DNA from: RGIG1681 sp045594425
Lineage (GTDB): Bacteria; Bacillota; Clostridia; Christensenellales; UBA1242
Assembly (NCBI GenBank): GCA_045594425.1
Contig: JAZNYK010000013.1
Span: 127,523 to 191,522 of the forward strand
DNA length: 64,000 nt
Direction: 5' to 3'
Positions within the stretch are counted from its first letter, which is position 1; every line of letters begins with the position of its first letter. Both the position numbers and the translations under genes were made by a program. This document shows, one piece after another, positions 8,978 through 15,804 of the stretch. Below the pieces are notes generated by a model. The model did no database searches, was not told the DNA's origin, and worked only from the letters and a program-made list of their open reading frames with translations.

Positions 8978-9056
8978 GGCTATATGTAGTGTTTTGTGAT
9001 GAATAAAAAAAACAAACCTGTCATATAGCAAAAATTGCTTGTGGCAGGTTTTTATT
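8957..9056 (+). promoter_or_regulatory. Transcription attenuator controlling tyrS
   Basis: Four pairing segments can be read. Segment 1 (8966-8976, over the last Tyr codons) pairs with segment 2 (8981-8991) through CATATA/TATATG and flanking bases. Segment 2 can instead pair with segment 3: GCTATATG (8979-8986) is an exact 8-bp complement of CATATAGC (9022-9029). Segment 3 (9014-9031) also forms the terminator with segment 4 (9035-9051), followed by T residues. Stalling at the Tyr codons would free segment 2, allow 2:3 pairing and prevent termination. Normal translation would permit 1:2 and 3:4. This is the logic of the trp and his attenuators of enteric bacteria. The pairing is seen in the sequence; the regulation is inferred. 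Confidence 0.85.
9014..9056 (+). terminator. Attenuator terminator hairpin (segments 3:4)
   Basis: AAACCTGTCA (9014-9023) pairs with TGGCAGGTTT (9042-9051) with one T-G wobble. The stem continues through AGCAA / TTGCT to a 3-nt loop with one bulge. A T-rich tract follows. No complete long gene lies between the promoter and this terminator, as expected for a regulatory terminator. Confidence 0.85.
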
Positions 9057-9108
9057 TTGTATCCATAAGCAAATTTGTTCGGCAAACCTTTGTTTTTTGG
9101 AGGAAATT

Positions 9109-9165
9109 ATGATAAAATCGTTGTTAGTTACAAAAACTTATGCCCTGTTGGGGCAAGTTTGTTAG
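9109..9165 (+). CDS. Second short upstream ORF before tyrS
   Basis: Eighteen-codon frame MIKSLLVTKTYALLGQVC with an excellent ribosome binding site (TTGGAGG, 6 nt before the ATG), between the attenuator and tyrS. It holds one Tyr codon. Codons 9-16 overlap a GC-rich hairpin (AACTT-AT-GCCC / GGGC-AAGTT). It could be a second leader peptide, a translational coupler or a small protein. A functional role is not proven. Confidence 0.5.
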   Translation: MIKSLLVTKTYALLGQVC

Positions 9166-9207
9166 TTTTATTATCAATCAAAAATAAATTATAAGGAAAA
9201 ATATATT

Positions 9208-10455
9208 ATGACAAAAGTAGACACAAATTTATACAACGAACTTAAAGAACGTGGATTGTTATATCAATGCACAGATGAAGAAGCATTAAAAAAAGCATTA
9301 GAAAGTGGTGAACCTATCACTTTGTATGAAGGAACTGACCCAACAGCAGACAGTTTGCATATTGGTCACTGTGTGCCTTATACAATCTTGAGAAGATTTC
9401 AAAAAGCAGGTCATAAAGTTTTGGTTTTAATGGGTGGTGCAACTGCTAGCATTGGTGATCCATCTGGCAAGTCTGAAATGAGAAAAATGCTCTCATATGA
9501 AGAAGTTCAAAACAATATCGAAAAAATCAAGAAGACACTTTCTATTTTCTTGGATTTTGAAGGTGAAAACCCAGCAACTATTGTTAACAATGCAGACTGG
9601 TTCAAAAATCTTAACTACATTGATTTTATGAGAGAAATTGGTGTTCACTTTAACATCAACAAAATGCTTTCAAATGACATTTATTCAAACCGTATTAAAG
9701 AAGGTGGTTTGACACTTTTTGAACTTGGCTATATGCCTATGCAAGCATATGATTTTGTTCATCTTAACAAAGAATATGGATGCACTCTTCAATATGGTGG
9801 TGCCGACCAATGGGGAAATATTGCTGCAGGCACAGAACTTCAAAGAAAACTCAATTTTGTTAATGGCACAAACATCAACTTGATTGGTGCAACAAACCCA
9901 CTTCTTTTAACTCCAGAAGGCAAAAAGATGGGCAAGACTGAAAGAGGTGCAATTTGGCTTGATACAGACAAGATTTCTGCTTATGATTTCTATCAAGGAA
10001 TTTATCAAACACCAGATGCTTGTGTTAGAATGATGTTTGCTCTTTTCACAGATGTTCCAATGGCTGAAATTGATGCTATGATTGCTGAAAACATTGTTAC
10101 AGCAAAAAAACGTCTTTGCTATGAAATCACAAAGTTTGTTCGTGGTGAACAAGATGCTATCACTGCACAAAAGATGAGTGAAAATCTTTTCACTGATGGT
10201 GGAAATGATGCTCCTGAATTTGAAATAAGCAAAGCAGATGCAGATGCTGGTGTTGGTCTTTTGGACCTTCTTGTGGCAACAAAACTTTGTTCAAGCAAGG
10301 GTGAAGCAAGAAAAATGATTGAAGGTGGCGGAATTTCAGTTAAAGGTGAAAAAGTTTCTGACACAACACTTTATTTAAAAACTACTGATTTTGATGACGG
10401 TTCAATTCTTCTAAAAAAAGGCAAAAAGTCTTTTGTTAAAGTTGTTATAAAATAA
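9208..10455 (+). CDS. tyrS: Tyrosyl-tRNA synthetase
   Basis: Class I aminoacyl-tRNA synthetase that charges tRNA-Tyr with tyrosine. 415 residues, the usual length. Landmarks: the HIGH motif as HIGH (residues 51-54), DPTADSLH before it, the tyrosine-binding QYGGADQWGNI segment, and the KMSKS loop as KMGKT (240-244). A C-terminal S4-like RNA-binding domain (about 350-410) includes SSKGEARKMIEGGGISV. The start is supported by AAGGAAAAA upstream. It is preceded by a 300-bp leader with a Tyr-codon attenuator and followed by its own terminator, so it is a single-gene unit regulated by tyrosine charging. Confidence 0.96.
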   Translation: MTKVDTNLYNELKERGLLYQCTDEEALKKALESGEPITLYEGTDPTADSLHIGHCVPYTILRRFQKAGHKVLVLMGGATASIGDPSGKSEMRKMLSYEEVQNNIEKIKKTLSIFLDFEGENPATIVNNADWFKNLNYIDFMREIGVHFNINKMLSNDIYSNRIKEGGLTLFELGYMPMQAYDFVHLNKEYGCTLQYGGADQWGNIAAGTELQRKLNFVNGTNINLIGATNPLLLTPEGKKMGKTERGAIWLDTDKISAYDFYQGIYQTPDACVRMMFALFTDVPMAEIDAMIAENIVTAKKRLCYEITKFVRGEQDAITAQKMSENLFTDGGNDAPEFEISKADADAGVGLLDLLVATKLCSSKGEARKMIEGGGISVKGEKVSDTTLYLKTTDFDDGSILLKKGKKSFVKVVIK

Positions 10456-10458
10456 AGC

Positions 10459-10482
10459 AAGACCACGTTTGTGGTCTTTTTT
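10459..10482 (+). terminator. Terminator of tyrS
   Basis: AAGACCAC / GTGGTCTT stem with a GTTT loop followed by T residues. Confidence 0.85.
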
Positions 10483-10573
10483 GTTGCAAGTAAAAAATTT
10501 TTGATTGCTATTGAAATGAGAAAGGTTATTTGATAAAATAAAGATGTTAAGATAACGTTTTGGGGAGTGTGTT

Positions 10574-11533
10574 ATGTTGACGATTAGTGAAGCAAAAAAA
10601 ATTCCGTATAGTCAAGTTGACAGTGAAACGGAAGCATATTTATATGATATGTTCAGAAGATATGTTGTTAGAAAGCAAATTGCAGATAACAACAATATGT
10701 TAAAGAGTGTGTTTGCAAAAAAGTTACGCACATCAAATCCACGAGATTTTTCAAACTGTTATAATCATTTTAACAGTGCATTTGTTAATGCAAATTTGAT
10801 TGGGCAATTGTCTTATGATGAAGCAAGCACAGATTTTTTAAGAAGTCTTTCAGAAGACGAGTTTAACAGACATTTGAACTCGCCACATAATTCATTTGAA
10901 AGAAAAATTGCTTTGATTTGTTATTCTGGCAGAGCAAGTGAAAGAATTGCAAATCGTGCAGAATTTTCGGTTATGGTGGCTTATGCAAATATGCAACAAA
11001 AAGTGATGGAATATGTTAAAAAGTTTCCACAAAAATCATTAACACAAATTATTAGCATTGCAGCCGAAGAGGTTAGAACAGAACACAAAACAACCACTGG
11101 AATAAAAATAAATGACACTTCTGTTGCTGAAAAGCGAACAGATTATAAAAGTTTAGCAAAAAAAGCAGCACCTGTTTGGCAATCGATGCTAGCAAGTTTT
11201 TTAGTTGATTTAGATGCTGGTGGAAGTTTGGATGTTGAAAGTTTTATGCGACAATATTTTATTTTTACAAAGGCAGATAAACAACCATTTGATGAAATGT
11301 GTGAAGAAGCAAAATCAAGGGCAGATGTTTCATTAAAAAAGGAACAAGGTTCTGCAACCGCAAGAAAAATAAGATTTAATTCATATTATGATGTGTCAGA
11401 TTATGACGAAGTTTTTTCACCGGGCTATGCAACTGAAGTTTATAATGATGAATTGAAAATAGAGGCAAAAAAGATATTTAACAAATATATTGAAGATTTA
11501 AATTTCACCCCAAAAGAAAAGGGTAAACAATAA
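10574..11533 (+). CDS. Hypothetical protein
   Basis: 319-residue soluble protein that I do not recognise. It is rich in charged residues and serine, has no signal peptide or clear membrane span, and appears mostly alpha-helical. The tail is lysine-rich (FTPKEKGKQ). It has its own ribosome binding site (TTGGGGAG) and terminator, and sits convergent to a membrane-protein gene. No catalytic motif could be picked out. It could be specific to this lineage. Confidence 0.65.
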   Translation: MLTISEAKKIPYSQVDSETEAYLYDMFRRYVVRKQIADNNNMLKSVFAKKLRTSNPRDFSNCYNHFNSAFVNANLIGQLSYDEASTDFLRSLSEDEFNRHLNSPHNSFERKIALICYSGRASERIANRAEFSVMVAYANMQQKVMEYVKKFPQKSLTQIISIAAEEVRTEHKTTTGIKINDTSVAEKRTDYKSLAKKAAPVWQSMLASFLVDLDAGGSLDVESFMRQYFIFTKADKQPFDEMCEEAKSRADVSLKKEQGSATARKIRFNSYYDVSDYDEVFSPGYATEVYNDELKIEAKKIFNKYIEDLNFTPKEKGKQ

Positions 11534-11536
11534 AAC

Positions 11537-11574
11537 AAAAAAGGCTTAAATCTAGATTGATTTAAGTCTTTTTA
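11537..11574. terminator. Bidirectional terminator
   Basis: GCTTAAATC / GATTTAAG stem flanked by A- and T-tracts between convergent genes. Confidence 0.8.
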
Positions 11575-11582
11575 TTAGTAAT

Positions 11583-12491
11583 TTATTCCTTGTTTTCAGG
11601 AGTTTGTTGTTTTTCTATCCTTTTTTGCTTATATTCTTTAATTTTTTCATTAGTTTTGTTCCAAGCAAATTTTACATCTTGTGCAAATTTTTTGTGGTCA
11701 AAAATCATAGATAACGCAAATGATAGTGGAACAACCAAAATAAAGCATGGGAATATCAGCCAGAACCAAGGCCAATATTTTTCTTGACCAGCGTATGGAC
11801 CTACTGGAATTTTTGTAAAGAAGTCTGGACAGAAGATTGCAAGAAATTCGCCAATTGCATCGCCGTCTGGACCCCATATATATGAAGAGTTTTTATAGTT
11901 AATGTCAAACATATCATCATCACGAAGTGGAATGTAGCCAAGTTCACTTTGAAATAGTTGATTGAGCATGATAAATAGCATAACCAAAAGCAGTCCAATT
12001 GGAACGCACCAAACACGTTTGTATGAAAGAGTGTGATGTTTAAATAGAACCATCAAAAGAGGCACAGCCATAACCATCCAGTGGTGATAATAGAACCTTA
12101 AAATATCTAATGTTTCACCGAGTTGGTTTGATTTTGCGAGCGGTTCTTGTGGGTAGAACAATGCAATAAGTCCGCTTATCACGCCGATATAAAACATATA
12201 GTCTTTCACATATTTGTTTTTAATAAAAAACAGAAATGGAAAAAGTGCAATGTTTGCAGCACAAATGTTTACAAACCACGCATCACGAAGCATTCTTGCT
12301 TCATCAACAGAATAAGGTGGAATGTATACTTTTAAAAAGTGCAATAAAAGTCCAACTGCTAAAAGTGAAAATAAAACAATCTTTTGAGTTTTTGTTGACC
12401 TGTGTCTTAACAAAAAATATAGACCAACAACTAAACCGGCTGAAAGCAATAGCCAAAAGAAATACCAGCCATTAAACATTTCAATAACCAT
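11583..12491 (-). CDS. YwaF/TIGR02206-like integral membrane protein
   Basis: 302 residues with about seven predicted transmembrane helices and a charged, lysine- and glutamine-rich cytosolic tail (about 270-302). The layout recalls the YwaF/TIGR02206 membrane protein family of Bacillota: NICAANIALFPFLFF, a helix with FYYHHWMVMAVPLLM, and an acidic extracytoplasmic loop containing WGPDGDAIGEF. The molecular role of that family is not established. The ATG at 12491 has an AAGG element 8 nt upstream. Placed tail to tail with the hypothetical gene at 10574. Confidence 0.65.
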   Translation of the reverse strand: MVIEMFNGWYFFWLLLSAGLVVGLYFLLRHRSTKTQKIVLFSLLAVGLLLHFLKVYIPPYSVDEARMLRDAWFVNICAANIALFPFLFFIKNKYVKDYMFYIGVISGLIALFYPQEPLAKSNQLGETLDILRFYYHHWMVMAVPLLMVLFKHHTLSYKRVWCVPIGLLLVMLFIMLNQLFQSELGYIPLRDDDMFDINYKNSSYIWGPDGDAIGEFLAIFCPDFFTKIPVGPYAGQEKYWPWFWLIFPCFILVVPLSFALSMIFDHKKFAQDVKFAWNKTNEKIKEYKQKRIEKQQTPENKE

Positions 12492-12647
12492 AAAATTTGC
12501 CTTCTTTTGAATATTAGTATCTAATAAAACTTATTATTTTATACCTATATACATTATATACTTGAAAAAAGAAATGTGTCAAACTACTTAAAATAGCCAT
12601 AATATATCGATTATTTATATTCAACATTAATGAAATTTTTTGATAAT
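12492..12647. other. Intergenic region, AT-rich
   Basis: The 5' region of the YwaF-like gene and the 3' flank of glgB. Very AT-rich. No ORF or RNA structure beyond the glgB terminator is evident. Confidence 0.5.
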
Positions 12648-12675
12648 AAAAAAGAGTGGAATTTCCACTCTTTAT
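12648..12675 (-). terminator. Terminator of glgB
   Basis: GAGTGGAA / TTCCACTC hairpin with an A-tract on its plus-strand left side, which becomes a U-tract in the minus-strand transcript. It overlaps the glgB stop codon. Confidence 0.8.
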
Positions 12676-14687
12676 TTCTTTTTGCGTTTATTTTTCTTTT
12701 GTTCTTGTTTAACTTCTTTTAAAACAATTGCAGTTCTTGCAGGAATGTATAGTTCAATATAGTTTTGACCATCAAACTTTTTTGATGGATATGTCATATG
12801 ATAAACAAGTCCATTTCCGCCATATTTGAAATCGTCTGAACAAAAAGCCACTTCATAATCACATTCTTTAAACACAGGAACAAGAACATTTGTAAGTGAA
12901 TTGTTTGGACTGAAATTAAACGCAAACACAAGCCCGTTTCGATAGAACACAATTGTTTGTTCTGGGTTTTTAAGAAGCAACAGGTCAGCCATTTTTTGGT
13001 CAAAGATGCGATGTTCTTTTGTTATTTTTATCATGTCTTTATCAAAATCGCCAAGCCAACCATATTTTAAAAAGCCGTTGTAATACAAACTCCATTGACG
13101 TCTGCAATAATGGAAACTCCAGCCATTGCCTTCACGAGGGAAGTCTATCCATTCTGGGTGACCAAATTCATTTCCCATAAAGTTAAGGTATGCTTCGCCA
13201 CCACCAGCAAGCGTGAAAAGGCGAATCATTTTATGAAGTGCAATAGCACGGTCAATTATTGGGTTATGGCAGGCTCTGTCCATGTCGGTATACATTGCAG
13301 CATCTGCAAGCCTAAAGATTACGGTTTTGTCACCAACAAGCGCTTGGTCATGGCTTTCAACATAAGCCACAGTTCCTTCGCCTGGACGTCTTAAACACAT
13401 ATCTGCCCACATTTTTCCAATATTCCAAAACTCGTCTTTGGTTTCTTTTATGGTTTTTATCCACATATCAGGGATGCCCATAGCAAGGCGATAGTCAAAG
13501 CCAACGCCACCTTCATTTATTGGAAGACACATTCCAGGCATACCAGACATATCTTCTGTTATGGTTATTGCATTAGGATTTATTTGTCTAATCAGTTCGT
13601 TTGCAAGTTGCAAATATGTGATTGCTTCAACATTTGTGTTTGTTGAAAAATATTTTTTGTTGTTATCAAATGCTTCGCCCAAGCCATGGTCGTGATAGAG
13701 CATAGATGTTACACCGTCAAAACGGAACCCATCAAAATGATATTCAGTCATCCAAAACTTTAAGTTAGACAAAAGGAAATGTATAACTTCATCTTTTCCG
13801 TAGTTGAAACACTTTGTGCCCCAAGCAGGGTGTTCACCTTTGTCACCATCATGGAAAAATTGCCATGTTGTTCCGTCAAACATATTAATGCCTTCAGTGG
13901 TGTTTTTTACTGCATGAGAGTGAACAATGTCCAAAAGAACTCTAATTCCAAGTTCATGTGCTTTGTTTACCAAATATTTCAAATCTTCAGGTTTGCCAAA
14001 CCAAGATGATGCAGCAAAAAAGTTTGAAACTTGATATCCAAAACTTCCATAATATGGGTGTTCCATGATTGCCATTAATTGAATGGTGTTATAGCCACAT
14101 TCTTTTATCCAAGGAAGGGTATAATCTGCAAATTCACGATATGTTCCAACGTGGCCGTGTTCTTGAGCCATGCCTACGTGTGCTTCATAAATATATAGCA
14201 GGTCTTCACCTCTAAAGTTATCATCAGTCCAGTTAAAGGTTTTTCTATCGTCAACAACTTCAGCACACCAGATGTATGTGTTTGAATCTTGAACCACTCG
14301 CTTTGCATATAATGGGATGTGTTCAGTGCGGGTCATGTTTGCATCAACAATTGTTTTAACTTTGCAACCATCCCAAAGGGCGTTGTCACCATCAAGTTTT
14401 AATTCCCAAACACCATTATCAAGTCTTGTTAAAGGGTGGTCAAGCCAGTGCCAATCATTAAACTCACCAGTTAGGTATAGTTGATGGGCGCTTGGTGCCC
14501 ATTCACGATAAACCCAGCCACCATTTTCGTGGTGAAAACCAAAATAGTTGTGGCCATTTGCAAATTCGTTTAATGATTTTTCACCACCAAGAAGTCTCCA
14601 TTTTGTGTGGTGATAAAGGTGCATACGATATTCAATATCGCCCCAAAACTCTTTTAACTGCGGGTTATATTCAAAAATTCGATACAT
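12672..14687 (-). CDS. glgB: 1,4-alpha-glucan branching enzyme, eukaryotic-type
   Basis: Glycosyl hydrolase family 13 enzyme that forms alpha-1,6 branches in glycogen. 671 residues: an N-terminal CBM48-like domain (about 50-150; WVYREWAPSAHQLYLTGEFN), the catalytic barrel, and a C-terminal beta domain ending in a lysine-rich tail. Catalytic residues: nucleophile D324 in FRFDGVTSM, acid/base E378 in TITEDMSG, and transition-state D447 in VESHDQ. The DGFRFDGVTSMLYHDHG signature and the overall layout match the eukaryote-like subfamily (GH13_8) rather than classical bacterial GlgB. GGAG precedes the ATG. No other glycogen gene is adjacent, which is unusual since glg genes normally cluster. Confidence 0.92.
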   Translation of the reverse strand: MYRIFEYNPQLKEFWGDIEYRMHLYHHTKWRLLGGEKSLNEFANGHNYFGFHHENGGWVYREWAPSAHQLYLTGEFNDWHWLDHPLTRLDNGVWELKLDGDNALWDGCKVKTIVDANMTRTEHIPLYAKRVVQDSNTYIWCAEVVDDRKTFNWTDDNFRGEDLLYIYEAHVGMAQEHGHVGTYREFADYTLPWIKECGYNTIQLMAIMEHPYYGSFGYQVSNFFAASSWFGKPEDLKYLVNKAHELGIRVLLDIVHSHAVKNTTEGINMFDGTTWQFFHDGDKGEHPAWGTKCFNYGKDEVIHFLLSNLKFWMTEYHFDGFRFDGVTSMLYHDHGLGEAFDNNKKYFSTNTNVEAITYLQLANELIRQINPNAITITEDMSGMPGMCLPINEGGVGFDYRLAMGIPDMWIKTIKETKDEFWNIGKMWADMCLRRPGEGTVAYVESHDQALVGDKTVIFRLADAAMYTDMDRACHNPIIDRAIALHKMIRLFTLAGGGEAYLNFMGNEFGHPEWIDFPREGNGWSFHYCRRQWSLYYNGFLKYGWLGDFDKDMIKITKEHRIFDQKMADLLLLKNPEQTIVFYRNGLVFAFNFSPNNSLTNVLVPVFKECDYEVAFCSDDFKYGGNGLVYHMTYPSKKFDGQNYIELYIPARTAIVLKEVKQEQKKNKRKKK

Positions 14688-14858
14688 AAATTCTCCAAGT
14701 TTATATTATATTTCAATATAATATATGATAACTTTTATAGTTTTTAATTGTCAATAAATTTGTGAGCATATTAAAATCAAAATATCATTAATTTTTGTAT
14801 TGAAAATTATTGTTTTTTGATATAATAAAATTATATAAAGAAAGGAGGTTGTTTGGTT

Positions 14859-15239
14859 ATGGTAAAAAGAAAGTTAACATTAATTTCAGGGATTATCTTT
14901 GGCTTGTATTTAATTGGCTTTGCGGTTATAAGTTTTGTTTTAAGTGTTGTAATTGCTATAGCGAAAGAAGTTGATTTAACATTTATGATATTTGTTTTCC
15001 CAATTTTGGGAATTGCAACAATTGTTAGTGCGTGTGTTTATAAAAAATCTATTGTTGTTACGCGAATTATTTATACTATTTCAATAATAGCATATATTGC
15101 CGCATTAGTATTTTTTGGAATTATGGGGATGTATCAGCAAATAAGTTTGATAACAGTGTTATTTTTTCTTTTTGCAATACTTGGAATTTTGATGACGGTT
15201 GTTTCATATCTCACAAAAATTGAAAAAATAAATAGTTAA
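14859..15239 (+). CDS. Small four-helix membrane protein
   Basis: 126-residue hydrophobic protein with about four transmembrane helices and short loops; no family recognised. The ATG at 14859 follows AAAGGAGG by 10 nt. A TTG at 14853 is in frame but only 4 nt from that element. It has its own terminator. Function unknown. Confidence 0.65.
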   Translation: MVKRKLTLISGIIFGLYLIGFAVISFVLSVVIAIAKEVDLTFMIFVFPILGIATIVSACVYKKSIVVTRIIYTISIIAYIAALVFFGIMGMYQQISLITVLFFLFAILGILMTVVSYLTKIEKINS

Positions 15240-15242
15240 AAG

Positions 15243-15274
15243 AAAAAAGGAACTCGGTTTTTGAGTTCCTTTTT
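15243..15274 (+). terminator. Terminator
   Basis: AAGGAACTC / GAGTTCCTT stem followed by T residues, immediately after the small membrane-protein gene. Confidence 0.85.
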
Positions 15275-15377
15275 ATTTGATTTTAGTAAGATAATGCATA
15301 AAGTAAATATACTGGTCAGTTTAGAATAATTAAGATAACCTTTGTTGTGTTAGATAAATCTTTTTTATATGTAACCA

Positions 15378-15490
15378 AACTGGAGGGATTCGCCCCGCTA
15401 CGAGGCCGCACTGGTGGTTATGCCGCTATCACGCCACTCGCTAAGAACAGTCCAGTGGACTGTTTTTTTACGCTCCGTTCGAACCCCTGT
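15378..15490. repeat. GC-rich element bounded by tRNA 3'-half sequence
   Basis: Positions 15378-15392 repeat 15 nt of the tRNA-Arg 3' half (AACTGGAGGGATTCG, compare 15545-15559). Where the tRNA continues with AACCCC, this copy instead has about 85 bp of markedly GC-rich DNA. TTCGAACCCC (15478-15487) follows, as if the T-loop sequence had been interrupted. The inner part includes GTGG/CCAC arms and a terminator-like hairpin. The contrast with the AT-rich surroundings is strong. It is probably a dispersed tRNA-associated repeat or a small structured RNA. The reading frame through it is not a real gene. Confidence 0.65.
15446..15469 (+). terminator. Terminator-like hairpin within the GC-rich element
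   Basis: AACAGTCCA (15446-15454) and TGGACTGTT (15456-15464) form a perfect inverted repeat, followed by T residues. It is a functional-looking intrinsic terminator on the plus strand with no protein gene directly before it. Confidence 0.7.
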
Positions 15491-15504
15491 TTAAATTTTA
15501 TAAA

Positions 15505-15534
15505 AAAAGAAACCCGAAGGTTCGAGTTTCTTTT
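15505..15534 (-). terminator. Terminator after tRNA-Arg
   Basis: GAAAC-CCGAA / TTCG-GTTTC stem flanked by A- and T-tracts, 5 bp beyond the tRNA 3' end on the minus strand. Confidence 0.75.
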
Positions 15535-15538
15535 CATT

Positions 15539-15615
15539 TGGTGCAACTGGAGGGATTCGAACCCCCGACCGTTCGGTTCGTAGCCGAGTACTCTATCCAG
15601 CTGAGCTACAGTTGC
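15539..15615 (-). tRNA. tRNA-Arg (anticodon ACG)
   Basis: On the minus strand the acceptor arms GCAACTG and CAGTTGC pair perfectly. The anticodon loop is CTACGAA (anticodon ACG, read as ICG after editing), the T-loop is TTCGAAT, and the discriminator A plus CCA are encoded. The D-arm GCTC/GAGT is present. The ORFs through this tRNA are spurious. Confidence 0.95.
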
Positions 15616-15804
15616 ATGAATTAACGTGATTATAATATTACTTTTTTGTAAGTTTGTCAATAGATTATGGCGCAATTGTTAAAATTAAACCATTCGAAAA
15701 TGTGTTAAAAAAATTTAATAAAATGCCTTTATAATCTCATTTTAATTGCTTAAAATGTGGTTTTGTGGTATAACTAAATTGTGATAATTTAAGGAGAAAC
15801 CTTT

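Noticed and set aside
8730..9207. T-box riboswitch before tyrS
   Set aside because: I looked for a T-box stem I and the conserved antiterminator bulge and did not see them; the leader is explained by the Tyr-codon peptide and its hairpins.
15347..15675. ORFs of 78 and 85 codons overlapping the GC-rich repeat and tRNA-Arg on both strands
   Set aside because: They run through a tRNA and a non-coding repeat and contain the well-known spurious RDSNPRP-type translation of tRNA sequence.
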